64,000 nucleotides of DNA, taken from assembly GCF_040183065.1 (NCBI RefSeq), contig NC_091132.1, positions 163,609,102-163,673,101 of the forward strand. The letters are read 5' to 3'. The notes beneath the pieces were generated by a model, which saw nothing but the letters and a program-made list of their open reading frames with translations, was not told the origin of the DNA and did no database searches. Numbering within the stretch: the stretch's first letter is position 1; each line of letters opens with the position of its first letter. Source of the DNA: Periplaneta americana (lineage: Eukaryota > Arthropoda > Insecta > Blattodea > Blattidae). The translations under genes were made by a program, and so were the position numbers. Positions 1 to 12,574 of the stretch are shown piece by piece.

Positions 1-328
1 ACACTGAAGAGACAGCCAAATTAGTCTTTTAGATTACTCTTACGTGATCCTCGGTATACTGGCTTGCAACATTGTGACCAGAAAGGGAGATGGGAGGTAG
101 TTCACTAAGGCGGACAGACCTTAATTCATTGACCTCTTACATCTATATTCCAAGAAGAAAGAACAGTGTGTTAGTAGCGAGGCTGCCACACTGCTGAAAC
201 TTCCAACTAAAATTTCTAATTAACAATGCATTTAATCACACAATGTAATATAGGTTTTCCAGTCATTTAAGTGTACCTTATCGTCCCTTTCAATCTGCAG
301 GATTATTTCACTCCCACTCTGTATTATA
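1..328. other. Non-coding flank, nothing recognised
   Basis: I see no open frame, tRNA-like box or terminal repeat here. If the exon at 1293-1390 is the first coding exon of a leftward gene, this stretch lies inside that gene's first intron. Confidence 0.5.
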
Positions 329-1250
329 CAGAGTGGACCGCTCAAATGAACCTAATTTCAATTGTATGTGACTGGTGAACAGTTGAAGATAGAGCCGTAC
401 GGTAATGTTTATATGAAAGGAAAACTCAACAAGTTTCGAATCCTGTCGGTAGATGGTGCGCAGACACTTTTTTTTTTTCGTAGATTGTATCGATTGTCAA
501 AATGGCGACACCGCAGATGAAAGCGCAAACTGTGTTGTGGTATGCGGAGTTTAAATCAATTTTTGGAGTTCAAAGGGAGTATCGGCGAGTGTTAAACCAT
601 AATGCTCCCACTGCTAAAAGCATTAAGAAGTGATACGATACATTTTTAGATACAGGATCGATGTTGAAGAAGCATGGTGGTGGTCGTAGAGCATCCGACG
701 AAATGGTTGCAAATGTTCAAGCCGCATATGAGTGAAGCCCGCGGAAATCATTAGGAAGAGCTTCGTGGGAACTTCAAGTACCAAAATCAACATTGCAATG
801 AATTGTCCACAAACGTCTCAAACTGTACACATACAAAGTGCAGTTAATGCAACGTCTGGAGCCAGATGACAAACTGAAACGAGTGGAATTCGCCAATACG
901 ATGCTAGACCGTCTCGGCGCTGATCCTCATTTAACACCACTCAATTTCTTTCTCTGGGGCTACATCAAAGATAAAGTGTACGCCACCCCAGTCAGAGACC
1001 TTCGTGATCTTCGGGAGTGCATCATAGAGGCTATTGAGAGCATTCCAGAAGACATGCTCCAACATGCTTGGCAAGAAATCGTTCATCGCATCGATATCAT
1101 CACAGTGACAGCTGGAGCTAACGTAGAGATATGGTGATGTGCATATCGAAATGTATTGAGTTTTCCTTTCTGTTACTGTAGGTTTTTATCTTCAACTGTT
1201 TACCAGTCACATACAATTCAAATTAGGTACATTCGAGCGTCCACCCTATG
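329..1250 (+). mobile_element. DD41D mariner, internally deleted copy
   Basis: Inverted ends of about 95 bp match each other: CAGAGTGGACCGCTCAAATG on the left and, on the opposite strand, CATAGGGTGGACGCTCGAAT on the right. A TA sits at 327-328, and the right flank reads CA, probably a mutated TA. A transposase frame starts near 502 (MATPQMKAQTVLWYAEFKS), is broken by stops in the N-terminal half, then runs open from 838 to 1135. It jumps from the post-HTH region (MLDRLGAD) directly to the C-terminal PHLTPLNFFLWG motif, so the first two catalytic Asp residues are deleted. The last Asp of the family's PDLTPLDFFLWG motif is Asn here. The copy therefore cannot be autonomous. It sits in the presumed first intron of gene C. 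Confidence 0.85.
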
Positions 1251-1292
1251 CATTGTGATGCATGTCAAACATAGAGTTCACTTTCAAATTAC

Positions 1293-1390
1293 CTTTGATA
1301 AGGGCTTCTTCTCATCTGTATCAGTGTTATCACTCCAATGTATAGCCAACGGGTCAACCTCGGGTTCCTTCTTGATCGCATCCATCATGA
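1293..1390 (-). CDS. First coding exon of a third C2H2 zinc-finger paralogue (gene C)
   Basis: Read on the minus strand, the acceptor ...TTACAG precedes TC and then ATG at 1388. The 32 codons MMDAIKKEPEVDPLAIHWSD... end in PLSK at 1293, followed by a GTAATT donor in phase 0. The exon matches the first coding exons of gene A (28448-28545) and gene B (45214-45320) in its MDxIKxEPxxDPL core, length, start context and splice phase. The downstream exons, including the fingers, would lie to the left of the window. IKKE fits the SUMO-acceptor pattern (hydrophobic-K-x-E). The product should be a nuclear DNA-binding regulator, which is inference from the paralogues. Confidence 0.8.
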
Positions 1391-1779
1391 CTGTAACAGT
1401 TTAGTTATTGACACTAATCTGTAGAAAGTAAGCTGTTGAGAAAGGATTATTCACATTGGTTACAATATACCATGTAGGCCTACCATATATTTTGCTGGAA
1501 CTTCCGAATTTGCTCTGAATTAATTTAATGCTATATTATTTTGAATTAATTTTATTCAGCTTCCTCCAAGAGAAGGTTGCCTAGAAGACAAAGCTTACAA
1601 AATTTTTTTTTTTTTTTTTTTTTTTAGTAAATGGTAGGTAAATATTTAAAATGAAAAAAAAAAGAAAACAATGGAGAAGGAAAAGAAAAAGAAATAACAC
1701 AATTAATTATAAATAATTGAAAACGACTAAACAAAACATGATTAATTCCATAAGAAACAAAAAATGTCCTAGTATCTAT

Positions 1780-1945
1780 TAGCTATCAGGTGATCACAGT
1801 CGTCTATTTAGTACTAGGATGAAAGAGTAGTGGAATGGAAAAAAATTCTCTCTGGCACCGGGATTTGAACCCGGGTTTTCAGCTCTACGTGCTGATGCTT
1901 TATCCAATACGGATATCTTATGCGAAGTTTTACCACTAGATGGCA
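1780..1945 (-). repeat. tRNA-headed SINE fragment
   Basis: On the minus strand a tRNA-like head runs leftward from about 1930. It has a degraded A-box region (TTGGATAAAGCATCAGC), then a clear B-box-like arm CCCGGGTTCAAATCCCGG near 1862-1879. It does not fold as a functional tRNA. A poly-T run at 1603-1625 lies downstream, but I cannot tie it to this SINE. Confidence 0.5.
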
Positions 1946-3040
1946 GGAGCATTCCATGGGGCGCAACATATTGTAGGGCTATGTTATGTTATATGCTACA
2001 GTTGTGTACATTTTCCTACTTGTTGATTTTCTGTGCACGTCAAAATTATATTTACAGTTATTTTGTACAACCTAGTATAATTTAATATAATTAAATATTT
2101 TCTTACCTCATAATTTAATTTAATTTACAATAAATAATAACATAAACCTGTATAACATTGAGCGATTCCACGAGATAGGTGGGGAAATCTGCAGTATGCA
2201 GAATATAGATACGAGTAAATTGAATGTTCATGAACCTAAAAAAGAACTTTGAGAACGAGGTGCACGAGTGAAAAAATATGAACTACGTCAAAGGTGAATA
2301 ATGCCCTCTTTAATCATTATTATTTAAGAACCGTAAGCTAAAATCAAGATATGCAGCCACCAATGTGTTTTTTTTTATAGGGAAGGGACTATCGAGATTG
2401 AATTCCTTGTATTTTTTTCTGTAGTTGCAGAAAGATCAAATGCAATTTTTAATAGGATGATATAATGTGATCGCAGTAGTTATCACAATTAGTCGTGCGT
2501 TTTGTAGGTCAAGGACGTGCAGTTTTGAATATTATGTAGGATGATTGTGAAAATCTGAAGTTAAAACATGGTTATAATAATTAGGGTACAGTACATTAAA
2601 AACATTATTCACGAAATGGATTTCACTACGGATCGTCCTGGATAATAAACACCCCAGTTTATCGAGAGTTTACTGCAGGCGTAAACTTCGGAGACTTCTA
2701 CAACTACTACATAATTATAATCTAAGCTAACTTAGATCGCTGTCGAGGTTGCATATGTTTTTATTAATTTTTCTTTTTCCTCTTCCAAAATGAAACTGTA
2801 GTCAACAATTCCTTACTTTAAGTACTTTTATTTAATAGCTAGCACTTTCGAAGCGCAATTTAATTACTTATATTTTTTAAGGTTTAAAGCATATATTCAG
2901 AATATTTCGGGACCTGATTGAAGACAAAAAGTTTTCTCTGGTTTTTACATATAGGGACATAAAAAAATTTGTCATTTTTAGTTGTTTTTAAGAGTATGCC
3001 TATTTAATACTACGTATATCCTCAATGTTTATATACCGAA
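1946..3040. other. AT-rich intergenic DNA, nothing recognised
   Basis: No coding frame, terminal repeats or tRNA boxes that I can support. The sequence is uniformly AT-rich with short homopolymer runs. Confidence 0.5.
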
Positions 3041-3044
3041 AAAC

Positions 3045-3305
3045 AAATGCACACGCAAAGCGCATCCCTCAAAGTACACGTGCGCTATCTGTTGGTGCTA
3101 GTTCATAATATCCCTATAAGCCACACCGGATTCCCATCTCGGTGTCGGATCGAATCATCTCAGTTTAAGTTCAACCTCTTGGGTACCCTCTGGTGGCCGC
3201 CCTCTGCACTACGTCATAGATGTCTATGAACATAGGACAATGTCCACTCATGTGAGGAGGTGCACTTGTTATGAGTGACTGCTTGGCCGGGATCCGACAG
3301 AATAA
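3045..3305 (+). repeat. Probable SINE-like or old retroposon fragment
   Basis: This stretch is more GC-rich than its surroundings. It contains a phrase (ATAGGACAATGTCCACTCAT, near 3229-3248, and a terminal GGCCGGGATCCGACAG) that resembles a second unit near 10510-10600 (GGACTCAGTAGG...TTGTCCTG). I cannot see intact pol III boxes or target duplications, so the class is a guess. Confidence 0.25.
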
Positions 3306-3309
3306 GAAC

Positions 3310-4135
3310 CGTCTTAAATCACAATAATGTTGATTTTCTCTACTTAACTTTCAGTGAATGATTGAAATTCATACTTAACTTACGATTTATCTACTACCAA
3401 AATCATCGTATACTCTACGACATCCATAACCAACGAGCATTCATTTCAAATAATATCTCAACAAATCTGATTGCACGTAACAGTCATTTATAATCAATAA
3501 GATGTCATCAAGTCAGATAAGAAATTGAAACAGTAATCTCCGACATAAAATAACATTTAGTTCATTAGCGAACGTTTTTCAGTAAGTAGTCTTATAATAA
3601 TTATTTGTGTCTCTATATAATAACTTGCATATATTTTGTACTTATTATTATTTCTCCATCTCAATTTTCAGATGAAATACATACATAACACACGAACATC
3701 ATCTACGCAAATTATCGTATACCCTACGACAAACCTCAACTAATGACTATTCTTAAAATCTATTTTATCAATCATCATTACAAATTTTAACATTATTGAC
3801 AAATTTTAATCATAATTGTATAATTTATTTGTAACATGAGCTATATGTATAAAATATCCGTCCAATTCAATTTCAAATCTAAAGATTATATCAACAATTA
3901 TCCTGTATTATTTCACATTTTACATAACGCTCATGAATCTCATGCATTGCATACATAAATTGTTCTTTATTCTTGTTATCTGCATAATTTATTATTATAG
4001 GTTCAGATTACATGTTTTTGTTATATCTGAAGATGCCCCAAACGGCGAAAATGTTCATATATCTTATTAAATAGCAAATAAATATTTGCAAGTTGAAATG
4101 TCTTAAGATTGAAAATTTATTATATACTTATTTAA
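3310..4135. other. AT-rich intergenic DNA, nothing recognised
   Basis: Short, weakly repeated phrases occur twice (TACCAAAATCATCGTATAC near 3396 and a similar phrase near 3705), suggesting an old local duplication. No gene can be supported. Confidence 0.45.
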
Positions 4136-4317
4136 TAGAACACGGATTGCACCTACCAAATTATGTCTTAAAATACTAAAAAGAGCAGATTTGTCTGCGT
4201 TTGTCGGATGCGCATCATTATATTTACGAAAAGGCACTTTTCAGTGCGAATAATTTATTTTGTGTGCACAAGGTTGGAATTTTGAAGTAAGAGGGAAAGG
4301 GTGCAATCCGTGTTCTG
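4136..4317. mobile_element. Small MITE-like element with 17-bp inverted ends
   Basis: The left end TAGAACACGGATTGCACC and the right end (opposite strand) CAGAACACGGATTGCACC match almost perfectly across 182 bp. The flanks do not show an obvious target duplication, so the superfamily is not assigned. The interior has no coding capacity. Confidence 0.55.
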
Positions 4318-4737
4318 GAGTTTATCCGTTCTGTTCTTTGTCTTTACTCCAAAACTTCTATATTGGTTTGCTCCAAAGTCCATTTGTTAATATGAGATGA
4401 CGCAAGTTCCGCAAGTTACCCTTACAAACAATACAATGTAACAATATGGGTACTTACTTCTGTGGAAGGATTTAATGAATTTATATAACTGCCTCGGGTA
4501 TTAGTCTGTGGCACCACACACTTCCAATAAAAACTACAGACTGAACTAATAGGACTCACATTGCAACATTACTTAACGGCGTGTTCAGCATGAAGTGATC
4601 AAGGAAGCCATGATAGTGGTTCACGTAAGGGCTATGACAAAAAAAAATAAAAAGGAGGGCATCGAGATTAAAAAAAAATTGAAAACCAGAAAGAAAAATG
4701 TTTTTCGTAAAATTGATTAAAGTTGCATATTAAATTC

Positions 4738-6010
<1,273 letters not shown>

Positions 6011-6109
6011 CCAATCCATGTCAATGCATATTTAATTATAGACCATTAAATGATTTCTAAACACAGATATAGCAGGCTTGTCTAGGATTAAAGGTTCAAT
6101 ATTTATAGG

Positions 6110-6389
6110 TACGTGCAAGACAAGGCTGATGCTGAAACTGATCAGCAAGAGAAAAGGAATTCGTTGAGTTACGGGCTGAGAAGAAATTGCCTACTGAAGG
6201 ATGCACTGGAAGGAAAGTTGAAAGGGGAGAAGAATTCGGGGCAGAAGAAGATATAAGATGAGAGACGACATTAAGATATGTGGCTAATATAGTCGGAGAT
6301 TAAGAGGAAGGCAGAAAATAGGAAAGATAGGACAATGCTGTGTTTGCAGTGAAAGTCTTGCCCATGGGCAGAACACTTATGTATGTATA
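6110..6389 (+). mobile_element. LINE 3' end (same family as 4738-6010), ATGT tail
   Basis: The translated pieces (AYxRMHWKE, RGRRRYKMRDDIKI, RRLRGRQKIGKIG) match the minus-strand LINE at 4738-6010. The copy ends in a TATGTATGTA tail, into which the mariner at 6390 has inserted. Confidence 0.75.
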
Positions 6390-7856
6390 CAGGGTGTTTA
6401 AAAAATACGGGGCTTAATTTCAGGTATGTATTTCCCACATATAGACAATCAAAATAGTTCATTACAACATGTGTCCGGAAATGCTTTATTTCCGAGTTAT
6501 GGCCTTCACAACATTGAAATTCACCGGAACGTTTTTCTTTCCGCAGGTCGTTGCCGTCAAAGGAGACATTAAGAGGGCACTCTGACAGTTCATTCCGAGG
6601 CGAAGGTTACATTCAGTGTTGTGTAGGCGTTAGACTGTGCGACATGTATTGAAATCAAGAGCTGGCAGAGATACACTTCATGTATGGTAAGGCGGACTGC
6701 AATGCTGCGCTGGCTCGTTGTTTGTACCAGGAGAGGTATCCACAGCGACAATGTCCAGATCGGAAGACATTTGTACGTCTCCATTACCGTCTGTGCGAGT
6801 ATGGAAAATTTAACTCTCATGGTTTGGGAAGGGGACGACCAAGATCTACAACTCCAGAAGTACAGGAGGAGATTCTGGAGGCTGCGAACATGACTCCTCC
6901 TATCAGCACACGAAGGGTAGCGTTGCAAGTCAATGTTCCTCATAGACTGTCTGGAGACTGTTGAAAGAGTATCAATTGTATCCTTATCATTTGCAACATT
7001 TACAGGCCCTGTCACGAGCAGAGTACCCTGCACGAGTTAGGTTCTGTCAGTGGTTCTTGCAGCAGTGTGGTGTAAATCCGAACTTTCCTGCCTTAGTATT
7101 ATTTACAGATGAAGCACAGTTCACACGGCTGGCATAAAACAAATTTCCACAATCAGCATGTATGGGCGTATGAAAACCCCCACCAGGTGTGGTTCTCCCT
7201 CAACATGTGGGCCGGTATCATTGGTGATCGATTAGTTGGACCCCATGTACTTGTAAACAGACTTACGGGGCAGGCGTACACAAACTTCCTGGAAAACACC
7301 ATACCTCATGTTTTAGAAGACACTCCACTGATCAATCGTCAACACATTCACTTCTTGCATGATGGCGCTCCTGCACACTTCAGTTGTACAGCTCACCGGT
7401 ACTTGGATCGAAGGTTTCCTGATCGATGGATAGGTAGAGGTGGCCCAATTGCTTGGCCTCCACGCTCACCTGATCTGAACCCTCTCGATTTCTACTTGTG
7501 GGGCCATTTAAAATCATTGGTTTATTCGTCTCCGGTGCCTGATTTGGAATCCCTTTGGCATCGAATTGTGGCATGTTCTGAGGATATACGCAATACTCCT
7601 GGAGTTTGGGATCGTGTTCGCAGGTCAATGAGACATCGATGTGAGGTCTGTATTCAAGCAGGAGTGGACATTTTGGAAATCTTCTGTATTGACAACGACC
7701 TGCGGAAAGAAAAACGTTCTGGTGAATTTCAATGTTGTGAAGGCCATAACTCGGAAATGAAGCATTTCTGGACACATGTTGTAATGAACTATTTTGATTG
7801 TCTACATGTGGGATATACATACCTGAAATTATGCCCAGTATTTTTGAAACACTCTG
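6390..7856 (+). mobile_element. DD41D mariner, near full length
   Basis: Inverted ends of about 160 bp start CAGGGTGTTTAAAAAATACG and, on the opposite strand, CAGAGTGTTTCAAAAATACT. They are flanked by TA at 6388-6389 and 7857-7858. The insertion sits in the ATGT tail of a LINE. The transposase has all its parts but is split over frames. The spacing between the last two catalytic Asp residues is 41, which fits the DD41D (rosa-like) group of the IS630-Tc1-mariner superfamily. At 1467 bp it is close to the expected full length. Confidence 0.9.
6665..7713 (+). pseudogene. DD41D mariner transposase, frameshifted
   Basis: The N-terminal helix-turn-helix part runs from MYGKADCNAALARCLYQERY (6680) to about 6950. 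There a frame change moves the reading to VWRLLKEYQLYPYHLQHLQ and on to the first catalytic site LFTDEAQFT (near 7105). A second frame change near 7125 leads to the long C-terminal frame. That frame carries HFLHDGAPAHFS (second Asp, near 7360) and PRSPDLNPLDFYLWG (third Asp, near 7480). All three catalytic Asp residues are present, so only the frame breaks inactivate it. The final frame has no stop at the usual end (VDILEIF) and runs through the terminal repeat to 8143 in flanking DNA. Confidence 0.85.
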
Positions 7857-7858
7857 TA

Positions 7859-8308
7859 TGTGTATTGTTAGTGACTGGTAAATCCGGCCCTGTAAAGAAT
7901 TTCACCCACTCCCCTTCTAACAGTCCACACGCTGTCCACAAACACGTCCAGATAGAGGTAGAGGGTAGAGAAGAGATTGCCCTGCTACTGCTACTATTGA
8001 TAAAGAAAACATATTACTCACCGGTGAATCATAATGGTGTTGCCTCAGTTATATTAGCCTCAGAAACTGTTTTAGCTGTATGTGGTAACAGCCATCCCAT
8101 TTACTTGCTTATTTTTTTTTACAAAAAAAAAAGCGCTATTTAAGGAAAACGAACGGTTAAATCACACGAGAAATGCCGAAATTCAAACATTAACCGAAAT
8201 GACATATTGCAAGAAAGGGGGAGGAATTCACATTGCATATTTCTGACAACAAAATCAGAAGGGAAATAAGATTGAAAAGATTTCTAAGACCCTTGGTAAA
8301 TTACTACG
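7859..8308. other. Flank between two transposons, nothing recognised
   Basis: The mariner reading frame continues into this DNA until 8143 by chance. Otherwise I see no terminal repeats or motifs. Confidence 0.5.
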
Positions 8309-8310
8309 TA

Positions 8311-9983
8311 CAGTGAAATCTGCCTTTGGGGTCACTTCATTTAAACGGCCACCTGGCCAAAAGGCCAATTTTCTCTGGAACCAATTGGATTTTCCATAAG
8401 ATCAATACAAATTCTCTCTTTATTTAGCGGCCACCTCATGCACCGGCCAGCAGCAGGTGTCTGTTTGCAATGGAACCTGAATATAAAAGTCACTGTCCAA
8501 GAAAAAAAATTTTCACGGGTACTGTCTGACCTTTTTTTTCGATGGTTAGAGGACAGAGAGCAATATCACTAGCTAAGTGTACAACAGTACACCCTCCATA
8601 TCTTGCGGTTAGTTGGTTAGTGTTGTATGACACTTTTGTCACTTTCCACTCCGACCCTGCACAGCTATAAATTCTTACTCGTTTTTAAAGGATTGGAACA
8701 CGGACGTTTTCTATCGAAAATGTCACAGTATGTTTTAGGTCAGTAGTTAACTATTCGAATTTTTTATATATCTTTTTCTCCTCTTTCCATCTTTTTCTAA
8801 TTGGACCAGCTTTTACGAATTTTTCTTTTCATTCAGTTGATTCAGAGGAACTGTGAAGTTAGTTTGAGAGAGAAATCATGTGTAATAATAAATCTAGAGT
8901 GGTAGTTAGAGGTGAGACGAAAAATGATTGAAGAAAGTAAGAAGGGACCATCTGCGAGAAAAATTGCAGAAATATTCAAATGTTGAAGGATACAAATAAA
9001 CGGTATAATTAAGATGAAATATTAAACGAATGGGAGGAAAATATGCATGGTGGCCAAAAAAGAAGAGCGAATGTGTTTAGTAATGTGAATGATTTCGTTT
9101 ACGAATGGTTCAAGTGTGCGAGGGCGAAGATATTACAGTAAGTGGGCCTATGATTCAAGAGAAACCTCTTGAAATTGCTGAAGAACTCAATGTAAGCAAT
9201 TTTGTTGCTAGTAATGGGTGGTTAGAGTGCTTTAGAAAACGGCATAACATTGCATTTCGTTCTGTGTCTGGTGAAGGAGGTGACATTGCAACCAATGTTA
9301 CTGAAGAATGGGAAAGAAAAAAAAAGACTGCCCTCAATTCTTGCGGAATATGAACTCAGACACATTTTCAATGTTGACGAAACAAGTTTCTTTTTCAGGG
9401 CCCTCCTTAACAAAACTTTAAGGTTTAAGAAAAAGGAGTGTAAAGGGAGTGGGAAGTTGGCGAAAAACAGAATAACCCTGCTCTTTTGTTTTAATGCTGC
9501 GGGAAAAAAAGAAGCACTCTTAATGACAGGAAAATCATTGAAACCGAGATGTTTGAAAAATGTTGACATGGGCTTACAGGGGATGAAGTGGACTGCCAAC
9601 ATTAAAGCTTGGATAACATTATCGTTTGAGAATTAGCTATGTGATTTCAATTCCAAGATTAAACGACAAAATCGCAATGTGATCCGTGAAATGGTGTTTC
9701 TTCCCCCAAATACGACGTCACACCTCTAGCTCCTTGATCAAGGTATTAGCCAGTCATTTAAACTGAGGTACCGCAAGCGAGTTTTGAAAAGACTAGTTGC
9801 AAGAATGGAAGAGGCTGACATTAATATGCACGATTGTCGTACGCGCACAGTACTAAAAAGTTAATGATATTCAGTACTTTCATGCTGATTCATAAAAAAC
9901 CGCAACCTTAATCAAGCGGCCACCTGATAAAACGGCCATTTTTCCAGGTAACTTCAGATGACCGCTTTAGACAGGTTTCACTG
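8311..9983 (+). mobile_element. Tigger/pogo-type transposon, internally deleted
   Basis: The ends are CAGTGAAATCTGCCTTTGGG and, on the opposite strand, CAGTGAAACCTGTCTAAAGC, flanked by TA at 8309-8310 and 9984-9985. The coding pieces are a CENP-B-type HTH (DFVYEWFKCARAK; PMIQEKPLEIAEELNVSNF; ASNGWLECFRKRHNI, 9090-9240), the first catalytic site HIFNVDETSFFF (near 9363) and GKSLKPRCLKNVD (9528). The C-terminal MVFLPPNTTSHL and LDQG pieces lie at 9690-9745. The stretch that should carry the second catalytic Asp, between AWITLSFEN and IREMVFLPP, is mostly missing. Frame changes occur near 9135 and 9320. The copy is dead. Confidence 0.88.
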
Positions 9984-9985
9984 TA

Positions 9986-10424
9986 CATTAGTTCGCCAAA
10001 ATTAACTATTTCATCAAACATTTGTGACGGTAATTAAAACATTATTGGAAACTTGGACTGCAGTGTCCTAAATGTAATATATCAAATAGAAAATACACAT
10101 TAAAGCGATCTGAGGGTATTCTAAAAATGACTATAACTACAGCTAAATAGTAAATACTAGTTCGCTATGATGTAGTTTAATTAGTAACGGGAAAATGTTA
10201 TGCCTATCCAGTCGCAATCCTTTCAACAGCTGTAAATGAATTAACACATTCCTTTAATAAATTGCTAGTTAATCACACTCATCAGTAATTTCAAAATTGT
10301 TTCGATAAGTTAACTGCAAATTAAGAGAAAGTGGCAGCCAGCACTTTGTTGTAAAAATAGAATAAAATAATACTTTTAAGAAGTCGCGTTGTGAAAGTAG
10401 CTAGCAATAAATTTTCACAAGAAA
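9986..10424. other. AT-rich spacer, nothing recognised
   Basis: No frame, repeat end or tRNA box can be supported here. Confidence 0.5.
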
Positions 10425-10650
10425 GAAGTGTAGGGTCCGCAGTTACGACAACGTGGTGCTTCCCAACTAGGCAGTCCGTGGTTCCATTCCTGACATGGGG
10501 TGAAATTTATCTCTATGCCACAGGACTCAGTAGGTGTTGCACTTGTCCTGTAACATCTACACGATGGTCCTGTATTGTGAGAGATATGCCATCCCCTACA
10601 TCTCGTTGGCTTGTTGAGTCGGTTATGGCGGAGATAAAACAAGACAAAGA
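10425..10650 (+). repeat. Probable degraded tRNA-headed SINE
   Basis: A B-box-like arm (CCGTGGTTCCATTCCTGACA, 10469-10488) follows a possible degraded A box. The body then resembles the unit at 3045-3305. A target duplication was not found. The stretch stays open in one frame for 97 codons, but composition and context argue against a gene. Confidence 0.35.
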
Positions 10651-10689
10651 AAGAAGTTGTGTACGAAGACCTGCCGAAGGATAGCGAGG

Positions 10690-11080
10690 CTTTATTCCAA
10701 AATTACAACAGAAATCACATCACCATAAAAATCGCATTACTGCAGGATTAGGGCCCTCTGAGAAGTGCTGTGAATATTGTGAAGCATTCGTAGATCGGAA
10801 TAAAATACATGGAATAATGCCCATCATCAGAAAGGCGTATTCAAGTAAGAACATAATAGCGTCCTAAATAGATTTTAGGAAAAAGAAATTGAATAAAATC
10901 CTTTTATAAATTACTGATTTAATTATAGAGTTACTATCTAATTAAAAAATAAAAAAAAACAACTCACTACTCGAAGTAGAAATAATCCATCCAGTGCTAA
11001 TGCCCACACGTTACCGAAAAAGATGGCACAATACGTTTGTTTTTTAATAATAGGATTTTACATCCACAAAATTGCACGCT
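10690..11080. other. 3' flank of zinc-finger gene A
   Basis: This is the DNA downstream of the gene A stop codon. On the minus strand an ATTAAA, a common variant polyadenylation signal, occurs about 40 bp past the stop, near 11041-11046. No other feature is seen. Confidence 0.4.
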
Positions 11081-11738
11081 TCATGTCTTATCGCTTGTAT
11101 GTAAGCGTTCATGCTTTATCCGATTACTAGATTCCGAAAATTTCTTTCCACATATTCCGCAACTGAATGGCTTCTCGCCAGTATGCACACGTGCATGCTT
11201 TTTCACATCACTAGATGTAGAAAATTTCTTTTCACATAAATCACAACCGAATGGCTTCTGGCCACTATGTAAAAGTGAATGTTTTTTTAGGCTACCAGAT
11301 TCCGAAAATTTCTTTCCACAAATATCACAACCGAACGCTTTCTCCCCTGTGTGCACGAGTGCATGCCTTTTCAGATTACCAGACTCCGAAAATTTCTTTC
11401 CACAGATGTCACAAGTGAATGCCTTCTCGCCTGTGTGATGACGTTCATGCTTCCTAAGATGAGTAGATTGCGAAAATTTCTTTCCACATTTATCACAAAC
11501 GAAAGGCTTCTCCCCTGTATGTATGCGTTCATGTCTTTTGAGATGATCCAACTTTAAACAATCCTTTCCACAAACGTCACAAATGAACGGTCTTTTGGAC
11601 GTGTGTAGAAGAGCGTGGCTTTTGAGGTGTGCCGAATCGAAAAACCACTTTTCACAAACGTCACATTTGAATGTCTTTTCTTCCGTCTGCGGACACTCGT
11701 CTTCTGTAATACTGTCATAGTATGCTGGCTCTCCAATC
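11081..11738 (-). CDS. C2H2 zinc-finger gene A, last exon (7 fingers)
   Basis: The minus-strand exon opens after acceptor TTCTTCACAG and completes a split Arg codon with exon 3. It reads IGEPAYYDSITEDECPQTEE, then seven tandem C2H2 fingers, and stops with TGA at 11083-11081. Helix residues -1/2/3/6 are, in order: D A H S, K D H R, Q T H K, E G N R, E G S K, T S D K, E S N K. Finger 2 has Cys (GKDC) where the core Phe is usual, and finger 7 has Arg in place of the helix Leu (SNRIKH). Linkers are TGEKPF/TGEKAF except around fingers 1-2 and 5-6. An alternative acceptor 13 bp upstream (ATCAG) would break the phase with exon 3. The whole model (28540 to 11081) is 972 nt and about 323 residues. Expected role: a nuclear sequence-specific DNA-binding regulator, target unknown. 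Confidence 0.9.
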
Positions 11739-11755
11739 CTGTGAAGAATACCTGA

Positions 11756-12490
11756 TTTGAGTTCGATTAATAAGGAAGAAAGGACAATAAATAACCTAAA
11801 AAAAATTTATTAGAGACAATATTTTATTACACTTAGTAACTAATAACTAACGTTGAAACATATTGCGATGTATATAAATCTACTCTAATTAAAGATCTTT
11901 GTATAAAAAGTCTACAGAACAAAATTATAACGCAGACTGTACAGCAGCAATGACTAGAATCGTCACTAGTCAGTCACATACCAAACTATATGAACAAAAT
12001 AGAATCGACATGTTGGTTGTAAAACTCGTAACTATATTCCGTTGCTTTCGAGATTATATAAAAGCTGGCGTGGCGCATTCCACGATCAAGAGTGGGTCTG
12101 TGAGCGCCATGACAATTTATGCCACTAGGTTCGCTTTGCAGTTCTATTAATGATGAATAGTTCCATTACTAAGCATTGTGTATCGTGAAAATTCTTTGAT
12201 TAATTTTGCATTATTGATCGAATACGAAGATTATAAACATGCCAAGCATATTGCAATCTTATTCGAGATTTATCGATGACTTGTTAAGTAACAGTGTGCA
12301 TATTTTCAGTGTGATTTAATGAAATTTACAATTTTGTTTCCCGAAAGTCTGGGTTTGTTCAATTAAAAATTTTGCTCTCAAACTACATTCTTCATCTGGT
12401 TCAGTTACTTTGGCAAGTTGATTGTTTTCAGTTTCGTGTTTTTTCTTCAGATTTCGTTCCCCCTAATTCGTTTTAATTGCTGAAAGTGAT
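11756..12490. other. Gene A intron 3, left part, nothing recognised
   Basis: AT-rich intron sequence between the finger exon and the LINE tail at 12.6 kb. No repeat ends seen. Confidence 0.45.
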
Positions 12491-12524
12491 CTACTGGTGT
12501 ACTTCTACTTTCAGACATTATTAT

Positions 12525-12526
12525 CA

Positions 12527-12564
<38 letters not shown>
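12525..12564. repeat. ATT microsatellite
   Basis: A run of ATT units lies just upstream of a LINE fragment in gene A intron 3. Confidence 0.85.
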
Positions 12565-12567
<3 letters not shown>

Positions 12568-12574
12568 TTTTTTA

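Noticed and set aside
10391-10684. 97-codon open frame
   Set aside because: It overlaps a probable degraded SINE and has no recognisable domain.
11739-11751. Acceptor ATCAG for the gene A finger exon
   Set aside because: It leaves the exon out of phase with the upstream 83-nt exon; the next AG (TTCTTCACAG) restores the phase and the same Arg codon as in gene B.
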